The notes beneath the pieces were generated by a model, which searched no databases, was not told the origin of the DNA, and worked only from the letters and a program-made list of their open reading frames with translations. Position numbers and translations under genes: made by a program. A stretch of DNA of 64,000 bases from Cylindrodendrum hubeiense (taxonomy: Eukaryota; Ascomycota; Sordariomycetes; Hypocreales; Nectriaceae), in assembly GCA_014621425.1 (NCBI GenBank), contig JAANBB010000024.1, forward strand, positions 1 to 64,000. The letters are read 5' to 3'. Below, one piece after another: positions 1 through 14,615 of this stretch; within the stretch, counting starts at the first letter, position 1, and each line of letters starts with the position of its first letter.

Positions 1-180
1 GAGTTAAATGAATGATCTAGAGGAAGATCACTTAAGGGGCTCATCATGCTCTACGCCTGAGGCATTGGTATTATTGTACAGTGTTGGCAACCACGCGGAT
101 GCTAAGATGCGTACTTCGAGAATCAGTGGCTCCTTTGTGTTCGTTCGCATTGGCTGCTTTTCCCTGCCTGGAGAAAAGTA
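1..180. other. Ordinary-composition flank, no gene
   Basis: This short stretch has balanced base composition, unlike the AT-rich DNA that begins abruptly near 181. No open frame of useful length and no recognisable motif is visible. It is the left border of the RIP-mutated block. Confidence 0.5.
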
Positions 181-2245
181 CTAGACCATTGATTAGAATT
201 ATATTCCTAGTTTTATAGATTATCTATAATAAAATTATAATTATAATTCTAAGAATTTATAAATTATATATAATAGAGATTCTAAGGATAAGACTAAGAA
301 AACTTAATAAGGAACCTCAATCAGAATAATTTTAATTTAATATCTTAAAAAATATATCTTACTTCTTAAAAAGATATAGAATAAGCTTTAATCTTATTAT
401 AATCTTAAATATACCTTTATCCTATCTAACTATCCTATAATTACTAAATATTTCCCTAATAATTATTTTATTATTATTATATTCTAAAACTTCTCTTATA
501 ATTATCTAAAGTTAAAATAATATTAAGATCAACTCACTCTATTCTTAATCTATTTAGGAATAGAAATATATATAATACTAAGACCTTAAGTAGATCTAAT
601 AGAGAAGAAGATAATAATATCTAACTTATTAACTGATCTATAATTAAAAAAGAAAAAGAATTAATATAAAATCTAATAAATATAATTAAAGAATTAAATA
701 TAATTTAAAATATTAGGAAATAGTAGGAAATAATAAAGACTTAAATTAAAACATTATAAATATTTAAAAAGCTTTAAATAGAAGTTAATAAGCTTTTAAT
801 ATTTATATAAGAAGGTTTTCCTTAATATTTCTTATTCCCTATATAGAGATACTAAATAAAATATTATTAAAATTCTACTAATTTTAATTCTAATTTCTCT
901 ATCTAGGAATATAAACTAAAAAACCTAATAATACTTAAAATACTAATAATAATTTAAAAATAAAATAATTAGCTTAATAATCTTTAATAAGTTTTTAATA
1001 ATACTTAAAGAAAATATAAAAAAAACTATATAAAAATTATATTAATTCTTAATAATATAAAATTAAAAGCCTAAAATAAATAGATAAGGTATTTAAAGAA
1101 AAAACTTAAGAAAACTTAAATAAATTTTAAAAGGGATTTAGATTATTTTAAGAAATAAACTCTTAATTTAATTAAGGATCTAGGAAATTAAGAATTATCT
1201 ATTATAATAAACTTAAAAAATATAAAATAAAAAGAGAATTAATCCCCCTATAACTTTTATCTCTATTTTAATTTTCTTAAGAAATATAATCCTCTAATAC
1301 TTAAAGAAAAAAGAATATATTCTTTTTATATAAAATTATTATCCTTCCTATAAAAGTTAATTAATATTTAGAATAATATAAATATCTTCTAAGATTAGGA
1401 GGAAATAATTATATTAATTATTTAAATTTAAGAAATTAAGAGAGAATAAAAATAAAAGAAAAAATAAAATCCTTTCAATTTAAAGAAATCTAAAAAGATT
1501 CCTAAATAATTCCTAAAGGATACTCCCTTAATTAAAAACTAAATTAAAAACTAATTTTAATAAAAAGATAAATCCTAAAAGAAAGATAAGGAAAAAGGAA
1601 ATAAAAATTATAAAAATATATATAATAAGATCTTTAAATACTATATTTATAATAATAATAAATACCTTATAAATATATTCCTAGATAAGAAATCTAAGAT
1701 TTAAGAAATTAAGATAAAAAAAAAGAAAAGAAAATCCTAATTAAAATAAATAATTTAATTAAGATTAGCTATTCCCTTCTAAAAGTTAAGAATAATTTAA
1801 TAACTAAATTCTTAATCTAGAGATAAAAACCCCTTAAAATTATAAAGATTCTAGATAGTAAAATAAAGATAGATTTTATTAGTAAATAATTAATAATTTA
1901 GCTCTATCTTTATTAATATAAAACTAAGATTCCTATACTAAAAATAATTAAAAAGTTTAAATATAAAATCTATTATACTTAGAAAATCCTAATAAATATA
2001 ATTAATTCCTAAAAGAAAATAAAATCCTTTAAAAAGATTATAATTAATATTAATAGGAATAATAATATTAAATAGAAATTCACTTATTCTATTAATAATT
2101 ATAATTAATATAGAATTAATTAATATATAATTAGACTTTCTAGTTAATATAAGATTATAATATTAAGAATTACTTAATCTTTTTATAGGGAATAATAATT
2201 ATATAAGTCTATATCTTCTACTATAAATATTAATTAATAGATCTC

Positions 2246-2363
2246 TAATCCTATTTCTAGGTCTAATAATTAGTATATCTCTAATAATTATTATAATTAA
2301 TAAATAATCCTATTTCTAGGTCTAATAATTAGTATATCTCTAATAATTATTATAATTAATAAA
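2246..2363. repeat. 59-bp perfect tandem duplication
   Basis: A 59-bp unit beginning TAATCCTATTTC is repeated twice head to tail, the second copy starting at 2305. I see no mismatch between the copies, although the surrounding DNA is highly mutated, so the duplication should postdate RIP or be an assembly artefact. Confidence 0.75.
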
Positions 2364-2965
2364 TAATTCTAATAACTATTAGATAATATATAATCTATTC
2401 TTATAAATATAAATAATATCTATATTTACTTCTAGCTAGAAGAAGTAAAATAATTCTAGTTTTAGGAATCTATAATAAATAATTTGATAATATTATTATA
2501 GATAATATTAAGGTTATTTATTAATAAGTAAAATATTTTAATAATACCCTGATTTAATATATAATTAGAGGATTAGAATATAAAATACTATTAATAGTAA
2601 ATATCTTATAATTTCTCTTAGAATCTATTCTTAATTAGTATAATAATAATCTAGATAATATCTAGTAGAATATCTATATAAATATAATTATTAGACTTAG
2701 ATATTAATATAATTTACTTAAAGAATAATTCTAAATATAAATTAATATTATCTTATAGTCTTTTAATAAATTAAGGTATATTCTGTAAGATATTTATAAT
2801 TAGGTAGACTTCTATACCTGGATATTTTAGATAAAATATTAATTTATTATAATTAGATATAATAATATATAATTAAAATTAATTATTTTTATTAAATTAG
2901 ATAGTTCTCTATATAAAAAACTAATAGTCCTAATTCTATTATAAATATTCCTCTAATAAATTAAA

Positions 2966-3185
2966 TAATTGTAATAGTGGTAAGATAATCACTAGGGAAA
3001 TATCTAGTAATCATAGGATAGTCAAGCAGAGTAAAGGTATATTCAAGATTGTAATAAGACTGAAGCTTACCCCGCATCTCTTCAAGAAGTGGGGTGTGCC
3101 TTTTAAGATACTGAGTCGAAACCATTCTGACTGAGGTTCCTTATTAAGCCTTCTCGGTCTTATCCTTAGAACCTCTGTTATAATA
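2966..3185. other. Island of non-RIPed sequence within the AT-rich block
   Basis: About 200 bases with near-normal G+C interrupt several kilobases of A/T. It contains a CCCC...GGGG inverted pair around 3071-3096 (CCCCGCATCTCTTC then GAAGTGGGG). There is no open frame. It could be a later insertion such as a solo LTR, or a unique segment that escaped RIP because it was not duplicated. Confidence 0.45.
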
Positions 3186-4698
3186 ATATATAAATATAAT
3201 ATTAAATCTCTATTATATAATTATTAAAGAAAATCTTAAAGATTAGATAAATAAATCCGGATAAAAATAAAATATACTCTCTTATTTAAATTTAAGTATT
3301 TTCTGCTCTATCTAGCTAGGTATAATAAGGTCTATTAAGATCCTAGAATAATTATATAATATCCTAATTAGAGGTTATAATAATAGAAATTAGTATTTTA
3401 CCTGGAATATTTATAGATCTATAATATTAATTCTATATTTATAAATTCTAATTATATCTAGGATTCTAGGTATTAATCCTCCTAATTAAATATTAATTAA
3501 GATATTATTAGGATAATCTGATTGAGTAATCTTAGGTATATTTAGGTTATTATTAATATATTAATTTTCCTCTTTCTAATAAGGAAATATATATCTTAAT
3601 AATATTCTATAGGGAAATTATATTAATTATATAGTTAAGAATATCTTAATAGATAATTAAGATAAAGTTTATTTCTTTAAGGAAATATTAAAATAGGTAT
3701 TAATAGCTAGTAAATAAGATTATCCTCTAACTGAAGATTATATTATAAAGATAGTGAGTTTTATAGATAATAAGATTTTTAATAAGAAGGAAATAGATAA
3801 TCTAATAATACTTAGAATCGAGGAATTCTATGGGTTTATCTAAGAGATTATTATTATTATATTATAAATAGAATATATTAGTTTTATTCTAGATATTAAT
3901 AATAGGAAATTAATATATAATAATATTACTTTCCTCCCTTAGAATAATTCTCTATTATTATTAATAGTTAAGTATATCCTAGTAGAAATAGCCTTAGGAC
4001 TAAGATTTCTAGTATAATATATTTATTTCTAGATCTAAATATAGACTAGACTTTATAGAAAGGCTAGATAGGAAATTTATTTTAATTCTAAGATTATTAG
4101 ATTAGTTATTTTATAGAAAATATTATTCTTCTTTCTAGATATATCTGTAAATAAAAGTCTCTAGATAAAACTTAAAGGTATAGGAATAAGCTATACTAAA
4201 AAATAAATAACTTTTATTATCTATTTACCTGAGTATAAAGATAGGAAACTAATATTAGTAAAAGCTATTATTAGTATATAGATAATATTTAATATAAATA
4301 TTAGTCTTCTCTTAGAATAAGAATTTAATATATCCTATTAGATAGATATTCTAAACTTAATCTAGGAAATAATAATTAGATTAACTAATTAAGTATACCT
4401 ATTAATAATAATATATTATTAGTCTAAATTAGTTAAAATATTCTTATATATAATAAACTCTATAATAATTTCTCTAAGAAATAATAAGGTTATATAAATT
4501 TCCAGAGAAAAACAAGTTTAAGAATAAAATTACTTTCTTAATTCCTAATATAAAAGAATAATTAGTATCCTAATAAGATAATTAGAGATAATATATATAA
4601 TAAATTATTCTTAGAAATCTATAATTTTCTAACTAAATTAATATATAATTATTCTAAATTCTATTAATCTAAATAAAAAGATTAAGGAAATTAATTAA

Positions 4699-5102
4699 TA
4701 TCACAGTCCATATCATAGATAGGCAGTCAGGACTAATAGAATTATAATACCTATAATTTTTAACTAATCCTATTAGATCATTACAATTAGATTATCACAA
4801 TCCAGATCTTTTAATCCTAGATCACAGGATCCCTGACACTACAATTCACTTAGTATATAGTTAATTAGAATATATATATCCTAGATATACAGCTCTCTAG
4901 CTATTAATATAACCTAATTACCTTAATTATATTAACTCACTATACTACTAAGCTAATTNANTATTATTATATATAANNTTATAANATAAGTTTACNCTGA
5001 NTNTTATTATTAATATAAACNCTATANTTTATCTCTTAGGAAAATAGNCTTTAANCTANCCTATANTCTAGTATATTATAGATTATTAGTATNATTATTA
5101 TA
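4699..5102 (+). repeat. 5' LTR of gypsy copy 1, with ambiguous bases
   Basis: Matches the LTRs at 12888, 14616 and 22625, starting TATCACAG and continuing with the shared CAGTCAGGACTA block. From about 4959 dozens of isolated N bases appear. They sit at positions that are C in one LTR and T in another, or G and A, so they look like unresolved repeat consensus positions. Similar Ns continue into the internal region to about 5250. Confidence 0.75.
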
Positions 5103-5399
5103 TATTAATAGCTCTTATTTAGNATANTTANNANTNAATAATAATATANTATTATAATATNTAGACTAGTATNTAATCTGNTTACTNTATATANTNNAGA
5201 ANTNNTANNTATATATNTAANCCTATCTANTAATACTAANATANTANTNGAAGTATATTAGCTATAAAATCTTATATATACATTTAATAATAGGATTAAT
5301 AATTAGCCTAACTAGACTATACTATTTACTATATATAAATATAATTTAGAGAAGACTTTCAAATCCTCTTAACCTAAATTATTTAATAATATATTAAGT

Positions 5400-8300
5400 G
5401 ATATTATACTATTCTTTACTAGAATAAAAGTATATTTCCGTTTTTATCTATAATACTTAATATTAGTGGAATTATAATTTATATATATTAATAATCTCTT
5501 AATTAGTAATACTAAAATATAGTTTTTATTAATTATATAGGATTTCCTTAAAAATAATAAAATAAATTAAAATTAAAATATAATTAATATCTTTACTAAA
5601 TAGGATAACTTTAAAGAAGCTATTAAGGGATAATTTAGAATAGAGGATAAAGAAAGAAAGGTAATTATATAGATCTACTTAATTAAATAAACTTATTTTA
5701 CTGCTTTCTATTCCATTATATTTAGATAAGTTACTATAAAACTAGGATAGGATAATAATATCCTTATAGAAATCTTCTATTAAGGACTTAAAGAGAAAGT
5801 TAAGGATGAGCTTTATAAAGCTAATTACCCTAAAACTCTTATTAAATATATTATTATAATAATTAAGGTCAATAGTAAATAGTATAAATAATAATAGGAA
5901 AAAGCTAAGACCTAGTATAGAAGATGAAATACCACTTAAAACCCATGGTACCCTAAAGTATTACCTTAAAAAGATAACTAGTAGGGAAATAACTCTAGAA
6001 ATAGAGATAACACTTCCTATAGGACTTAAGCTAGATTTATAGAACTTAGTATAATATAATAATAATAATATAAGCTTAGAGATAAAAAGAATATTACCTA
6101 TTATAACTATAATAAGAAAGGATATTACTTATAAGATTATAGATAACCACAGAAAAAATAAACTTTTATCCTAATATCTAAGAGATAATAAATTAACTCC
6201 ACTTAATAATAAGAAATAATAATCTATATATATATAATCATAATAACCTAAAATGGTTATAATTATACTAGTATAATACCAGGATAGTTAATATTATCTA
6301 GTATTAAATTATATAAAATGGAGAAAGAACTAGTTAATATAGAAGTTAAATCCCCAAACCTTAGACTTATATAAGTAATAAGAGAGCTATAAAGAGATAA
6401 TTATAATAATTACCTTAAGAAAAAACACTTTCCCTATCTCTATGAAAATACCTTAATAAAGGATAAGTTTATCCTAATATTAATACTAGATATACTATAT
6501 ATTAAATTAATAAAATAATTAGTATAGATAATTATAATAACATAATAATATAATAGAAAAACACTTCTACCTTAATATAAAGAAATAATTCTAGATAGAT
6601 AGCTAGATAATTATAATACTTAAGTAGATTACTTATAGGTATAGAATATATTATCTAAAGAAGATAATAAAGTCTATATTATCTAGGAAGATTATTTAGA
6701 TTTAAATAATAAAGATTATAATAATCCCTATAGAAAAAGACTCCCTATAGATAAGAATAAAATTAACTAGCTTTCATAATAGGACTAGGACAAATAGTCA
6801 TAAAAATATAACCCTATAGGATAAACTCACCCCTATAATAATAATATTAGAGGATATAGCTAAATATATAACTACTTTCCATCTATAAGTAATAAATAAT
6901 AATAGTAAGATAATATAACCACAGATAAAAATAATATTAGAAATTAGAATAATAAAGGAAATATATATTAATAACTAATTAGAAAATAATAAAAACCTAT
7001 ATAATAAGAAATAATCTACCTATAAATAATAGAATACAAAGAAACATTAATAACCCCTAAAAAACCTAGAGGAAAATTCATAGATAACCTAAGTTTATAC
7101 CTGGATATAGAAAACTATAGTAAGATCTTATAGATCTTATATTATTACCTACAGTATAATTATTACCTTAAAGAGAAATAAAATTATAATTACTATTCTC
7201 TAAGAGTATTAGGAATACCTATTTAATAAGTCTATCTCATAGAAGATATTAACTACTATAAGTATATAGATAGATACCCTAAGTTTAGACTTATAGTTCT
7301 TGAATATAAATCTTAACACTTCCTATAATAATATATCAAAGGACTCTATAAATCAGATAACTATAAATATAGAGAATGTAAAATCTATATTAAAGTCAAG
7401 ATCTATTAATAATATCTAGATAAAGAAATAGAATAGCTATTATAGATATTAAGATCTGATCTAGGACTATTAATAGGATTGATAAAATCTAAATATAAGG
7501 GAAAAAAGACATAGATATTTATACTATTCCTAATTAGTGAGTATAGAGAGGAATTCCCTATAGATTATTAAAAAAGATAATACCCTAAATATAAAATAGA
7601 AAATAGTATAATTTATACTTATTTCAGGAAGATAATTAATAAAGAATTTAATTTTCAGACTTATATTAAAGGACAGATTGAAGATTAAATTTAGTATAAA
7701 AAGATCCAGTTATAGATAAAAAACTAGGATCACTCTCTATAAGAGAGCTATAGATAGATAGAGTTAGAGGAGTGGATTTCCTAATAAAAGCTCTAAATAC
7801 TATAATAGATATTACTATAATAAAGAAATAATACTTTAAAATATAAGTGAAAATTAAGGGAAACTAGCTTATTATATTAGTAGATAATAATATAGAATTT
7901 AATTATATTTACCTATAAGTAATAAATAAATTAAAGCTAATATAAAAGAATAAGAAAGAACCTTATATTATGGGCAATCTTAAAGGAACTGTATTCCACT
8001 ATAACTAAGACTATATTAATCGCAAGATCAATTATCTTAAAGTTATAGTTAATAATTATAATTAAGGAATTGACTTTAATATTATTCTATATATAAGTTA
8101 TAGTCTTATTTTAGGTTATTTATAACTAGTATAAATAAATCTAATAATAAACTAGAGGACTGGCTAGATAAAATTCAATAATACTAAATAATATCCCTTT
8201 AACTATTATAATTTAGATAATAACAATAATATCTTAACTAATAATAACACTAATAAGAGACTATATAATAATATAATAGAAACTTCACTATCCTAAGATA

Positions 8301-11300
8301 TAAGATATAAATACTATAATACCTATATAAGAATAATATACTATACTATTATTTAAGTAAGATTATAATTTATATAATTAGATAAAGACTTAAAGGAAAT
8401 AAAAGTAAAGATAATAGAGAATAGACTTATAAATATCTTTCTAGTTTATTATATATATAATAAGTTATTTATTAAAGAACTAGAAATAGATTTATTATAA
8501 TACAGAGAATAGGATTATAAGATAGAATTTAAGGATAGAACTTTAATTAAGTTCTTCAAGATCTATAATCTTAATTAAGTCTAGCTAGATATACTAAGAG
8601 AATACTTAGAAGATATATTAAAAAAGGAATTTATATAGATATTTAAGTCTTTAGTAGATTATCTAATTATATTTATATTAAAGAAAGGAGGAAAGCTATA
8701 ACTTATTATTAATTACTAATAGCTTAATAATATTACTATTAAGAACTGAATATTATTGTTATTTATTAACAAATTAAAGGACTGATTTTATAGTAAAAAG
8801 TGATTTATAGTCCTTAATCTCAAAGGAGCTTATAATCTTATATAAATTAAACCAGGATATGAATAGAAGACTGTGTTCAGAATTAAGTTTAATCTGTTTG
8901 AGTATCTAGTAATATTATTTAGATTTACTAATATACCTATAATATTTTAATAAATAATTAATAATATACTTTAAGAATATCTAGATATCTTTATTATATA
9001 CTATCTTAATAATATTTTAATCTTCTTAGATAATAAAGAAGACTATATAGAATATATCTATAAGATATTTTAAAAACTATAGAATATAAACCTACTAATA
9101 GAATTAGTAAAGAATAAGTTTTATATATATAAAGTAGACTTCCTTAGATATATAATTAGTCTAAATAAAATCTATATAAATTAAAAGAAAATTAAAACTA
9201 TTAAAGATTGACCAAGACCTATAAATATTAAAGAAATATAGAATTTCTTAGACTTTATTAATTATTATTGAAAGTTTATCTAGAACTTCGGAAGTAGGGG
9301 ATATACTCTATCTGAATTTATAAAAAAGAATATAGATTTTAGATAGAATACTAAAATATAGAAGGCTTTTAATAATATTAAGAATATAATCCTTAGTAAA
9401 CCTATCTTATAAATATTTAATTTAGATAAAGAAGTGGAATTTAAGATAGACTCTTCTAATTTTAGTCTAGGATCTTAAATTAGATAAAGAGATATTAATG
9501 GCAAATTATATCTAATTGCCTTCTATTTATATAAATTTCACAGAGTAGAGTTAAATTACTCTATTTATAATAAAGAATTTCTTATTATAGTTAATTTATT
9601 TAAAGAATTCTAATATTATCTCTTAGAAAGTAAGTATAAAATTAAGATCTATATAGATTATAAGAATATTATATATTTTACTATAATATAAAAACTTAGT
9701 GGAAGATAATTCTATTATATAGAATACCTATTAGAATTTAACTATATTATTATCCATAAAAAAAATAGAAAATAGTAGAGTTAATACTATTAGCTAATAA
9801 GCTAATTTTAATATAGAAATTATTAAGGAGAATAAATAACTCTTTAAATAAATACTTAAAGGATATTTTAAATAGTAATATATTATATATATCTAGAAAT
9901 ATAAAGAATTATAATATAAGCTCGAAGAAATACTAAATAAAAACTAGTAATTATAGATTAATAATATATACTTATTCTATAAGGATATAGATAATATATA
10001 TTCGTGAGTTTTTAAATATTATAATAGAATCTTATAGCTTAGAGAATAATTATTTATCCCTAAAAACTAATATTATAATTCTAGGAAGATAAGAATAATC
10101 TCTATTAATAAAATAGCTTATTATCTAGTTAAGTATATTAAAGATTTTATTATAATTTCTATATATAAGAAATTAAGAAAGACTTTATATTAATTTACCT
10201 AGGGTATAGACTAGGAAATCTTAATATAATAAATAAACCTAATATACTAGAAGAATAACTTATAAAAGAATTAAATAAAACTAATATACCTAATATAGTA
10301 TTATTAATTAGAATTAACAAGAAATAATAATAATAACTATTATAAATAAAATTAAAAACTAAAAATAAGAAATAGATAAAGAATACTTGTAAAATCGGAG
10401 AATAAAATAGACTTTTAACCTATAATAATTAAATAGTTATCCTTGTAGATATAATAGAACAGTTCCTTAAATATATATATAAAAATATTAAATATAATAA
10501 AAAATAGATAATTAGTGAATTCTAGAACTATATATTTAGTAATTATTAATTCAATAATAATATAGTATATGAATTTATATATAAATACTGTAAAGAATGT
10601 AAATAATAGGAAGAAATACTTAAGTTAATATAATAAGATATTTACTATTAACTAGAATAGCCCTAAAAGTTAATTAGATAATTTAATATTATTTTCTAGG
10701 TATAAGATAATAACCTTATAGAAAATAAAATCTAGGAGTTTAATTAAGAATTACTTAATAAAGATAAGATAGATAAGTTATAGGTATTAGAATACCTATA
10801 AGAATACTTAATCTAGGAAATTTATAAACATTCCCTATATAAATACTAGGATATTAATAGAATCCTAGAAAGACTATAAAGCTAATTCTTATTTCCAAAA
10901 ATAAAGAAAGTTATCTTAAAACTTATTAAAGGTTATGATTTATATAATAAGTCAAAATCATTATAATATAAATCTTATAGAGAATTATAATCTCTTCTAG
11001 TAGCTTAATAACCTTGGGAATCTATAATAATAAATTATATTATTAAGCTATTATTATTAGAAGATCCTATAATCAGAATACTCTATAATAGTATATTTAT
11101 TATTATAAATAGACTTATAAAGTTTATATACTTCTTATTCTACTAAGAGTTAATTGATATAGAATAACTCTCTTATATATTCTTGAGAAATATTATTAAT
11201 ATTCACAGATTACCTAATAAAATTATTTCTGATAGAGAAATAATATTTACCTTAAAATTCTAATAAGGATTAATAATATAAATAAAATTAAATTATAAGC

Positions 11301-11900
11301 TTATAATAGCTTGGAGACTATAAGTGGATAGATAAACTGAATAACTTAATTAGATAGTTAAATAATACTTATAGTATTATATTAATTATGAATAAAATAA
11401 CTAGATCTAAAAATTACCTATAGTATAACTCACTTATAATACCTCTATTATTAAAATAATAAAGCTTATATTAATTTATATTAATTTTAGATTTACCCTA
11501 AATACTTACTAAATACTATAAGATAGATCTCTTATAGTAAAAGTTATCCTTATTACTAACTAGCTATAATAGTTATATAAAGAAATATAGACAGAATTAA
11601 ATTTTATTAGAAAATAGATAAAGAAATACTATAATTAGAAAAGATTATAGGTATTAATCTTCTAGGAGGGAGATATAATTTATCTTATAATAAAAAAATA
11701 TTATAATTACAAGGCTAAGTTATAAACTTAACTTCAAATTTATTAGACTTTATAAAATTCTCGAGAAAATCTTAATAAATAATTATAAATTGGATTTATT
11801 ACCGAAGATTTAACTTTATTCAATTTTCTATATTTCACTCCTAGAATTAGTAGTAAATATAATCAAAGTCATAGACTAGAATAATAAACAGAAAATAAAA
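5400..11900 (+). pseudogene. Decayed gag-pol of gypsy copy 1
   Basis: The plus-strand frames recover a polymerase remnant with many stops. The conserved block that normally follows the reverse transcriptase palm lies near 9140, with the catalytic YxDD box mutated near 9000 (both Asp read as Asn, as G-to-A RIP would cause). RNase H-like and integrase-like stretches follow near 9430-9790 and 11050-11420. No product can be made from this copy. The boundaries given are approximate. Confidence 0.65.
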
Positions 11901-12887
11901 GTTAAAAATAACTAAGAATTTATTATTAAAGATATTCTTAATATAAAATAAGAAAATAATAAGACTATATATTTAGTTAAATAATAAGGATTTATAAAAG
12001 TAAAGAACTTATAGGAATTAATTAAATACCTTTTATATTATTAAAATAAACTTAAGAAATTCCTATGTGAAAGATTATAATTATACCTAATAGGAATTAT
12101 ATATTAGGATAGATATTAAGAAGTACTATCCCTAGTAGAAAGATCTCCCTTAACTAAGACAGGATTTAATAATAGTATAGAAGGATTAAAGTTAAAGATA
12201 TTTAGATTAAGGAAGTTAAAATTAAAACCACCCTTAATAATAGGAAGTAAATCTTATTATACCTATACTTCTTAATGACTTAACTTCTCTATTAACTTAT
12301 CCTTATCCTCTAAACCTTTAATATCCTAATAAAACTCTAACTTATAATATTCCTTTACTTGCTTTTTTATTATATATATCCTTAATAAATAACTTATAGT
12401 TATAGTTAAGTAAGTTTATATTACTATTATCTTAACCTATAACTATATTAAGTCTTTATTAGTATTCTCTTCTTCGGCTTTAAGTTTCTTTTTTATTATA
12501 ATAAGGGTTTTTATTATCTTAGTTAATAAAGGAAATAGGATATATAAAAACCTAACTTATAAGAAGAAATAACTTTTATATTATTATAAGAATAGTTATA
12601 ATTAATATATTTACTATATTTACTTAACCTAGCCACTATAATGCATACTCTTAAATATTTAAAATAATTAGAATAAGATATATTAATATATTCTCCTAAT
12701 AAGGAAATACTCTCTATAAATAAATAGCATTCCTTAATCTTTTTAGAAATAGGCTTAGAGATATAATTACTTATTATGTCAGTATACTATAAGTAATTAT
12801 AGGTCTAGATTAGATATTTATAAATAAAAATTAAGAACAGTCTCTTAATAGGTCTTGGGAATAAGAACTAATAGAGAGAAGATATTA

Positions 12888-13289
12888 TATTATAACCTAT
12901 ATCAGGAATAGACAGTCAGGACTAGTAGAATTACAATACTTATAATTTTTAATTAATCCTATTAGATCATTATAATTAGATTATTATAATCCGGATCCCG
13001 TGATCCTAGATCACAGGATCCCTAACATTATAATCCACTTAGTATATAGTTAACTAGAATATATATATCCTAGATATATAGCTCTCTAGTTATTAATATA
13101 ATCTGATTATCTTAACTATCTTAACTTATTATACTATTAAGTTAATTGACTATTATTATATATAATCTTATAAGATAAGTTTACCCTAACTATTATTACT
13201 AATATAAACCCTATAGTTTATCCTTTAGGAAACAGTTTTTAACCTATTCTATACCCTGTATATTATAGATTACTAGTATGACTGTTACA
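12888..13289 (+). repeat. 3' LTR of gypsy copy 1
   Basis: Direct repeat of the 5' LTR. It is preceded by a purine-rich run (AGAGAGAAGA near 12872-12882) in the position of the polypurine tract and ends GACTGTTACA. It differs from the other LTRs almost only by transitions. Confidence 0.75.
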
Positions 13290-14610
13290 CATTACAGTCC
13301 TTATATAATCTATTATTAATTCTTTCTAAGCTTTAATTACTAGAAGAGCTTAAAACTATCTCTAAATACCCTTTATTCTCATTCTCTTTAACTAATACTC
13401 TTATCTTCCATATTTAAGAGCTTATAATACCCCCACTAATATTTTTTAAGTCTTTTATAAACTTAAATTATAGTATAAGGATAATAAACTAGTTAATACT
13501 ATCCTATCTAGACCTATATTATAGATATTAGAAAATAAAAAGTATATATAATAGGATAATTAGAATATAAAGTAATAAGATAATAAATATAAAAGAGATA
13601 GTAATACTATCCCTAAAGCTATAAGTATATAAATACTAATAATATATTTACTTAATAACTATATAATTTAAACTTAAAAATAGAGTAGAAATATTATAAG
13701 ATAATAATAAGATCTCAGATAATAATAGATCTACTAGAATAAGTATAATAGTAAATAAGAAGTGCCTGGAAAATCCTTTATATAAATAGACTTTTTAAGC
13801 TTTATTATATACTATTTTTAAGTATATATTATTAATATCACCCCTATATACTATAATCTTTACCTCTTCTAACTCCTTATTAGTTATTATTATTATATTA
13901 TTAGTAATTAATATTTCTATAAAAAAATCTATAATATCTAGGAATAGTATTTCTAGCTATATATATATTAATAGTTATTTATTATTATTCACTTAGATAT
14001 CAGAGCCTAATTAACAAGCTTAGATTAGGTAGATTTCTATTATAATTTAAAAGTCTTTTTTAAGTTTTTAATTTTATATTAGTAGTATAATACTACTTAT
14101 TAGTACAGGTATTTAATTATAGAGATTAAAAAGAATAGGTTCTAATATATATATTTTATTATAAAGGTCCTTTATAAACTTAAGCTTTTTATCTTAGAGA
14201 TTTAAATTAATACTAAAATTACTATAAAATAACTCTTTATAATAATTAAATAATAATATATCTTTAAATATAAGTATTTACTTAGATAAAACTAAAATAT
14301 ATTTCTAATTATAATTAATAGCTATTATAGGTTACTTTCACTTTTCTATTAATAGTATATTAGAGAGCTCTAATTATAATTTAATAAGTCTCTATAAATC
14401 TAACTATAAATAAGTCTATATTTATCCTAGTATATAGATTATAAACCCTATTAATATTATTATAATAATAGTAAAAGAGAAACCTATCCTAAGGTCTCTA
14501 TAAAGATAGTTTAGTATTAATAAAGTGACAGGTTAATAACTACTAAATAATAGATTAAAACTTTTATCATATATTTAACTAATATTTACCAGCTAGTTAT
14601 ATAATATAGA
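13290..14610. repeat. AT-rich relic between the two gypsy elements
   Basis: About 1.3 kb of RIP-like AT-rich DNA that does not align with the LTRs. No coding capacity survives, and I cannot tell which element or gene it derives from. The last bases, ACTAG at 14611-14615, are the left target duplication of the next element. Confidence 0.4.
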
Positions 14611-14615
14611 ACTAG

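Larger units (their letters stand above)
181..4698. repeat. AT-rich RIP-degraded retroelement relic
   Basis: The sequence is almost entirely A/T with TpA-rich words and stop codons in all frames, the expected product of C-to-T mutation on both strands. Around 1843-1890 one plus-strand frame reads like an aspartic protease core (I-L-D-S-x-x-K-x-D-F-I-S), and around 1630-1690 a run resembles a mutated zinc knuckle. This suggests a decayed gag-protease segment of another LTR retroelement. No intact gene is present. The identity of the rest, including 3186-4698, cannot be read. Confidence 0.45.
4699..13289 (+). mobile_element. RIP-inactivated Ty3/gypsy LTR retrotransposon, copy 1
   Basis: Two ~402-bp direct repeats (4699-5102 and 12888-13289) bound an internal region homologous along its whole length to the element at 14616-23026. 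Internal order reads gag, protease, reverse transcriptase, RNase H, integrase on the plus strand, all broken by stops. Relative to copy 2 there is extra sequence of roughly 170 bp near 6240-6480. The right end fits the TG...CA pattern (ending GTTACA), while the first bases are TA, consistent with a RIPed TG. No exact target duplication is visible: the flanks are ATTAA and CATTA. Confidence 0.8.
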
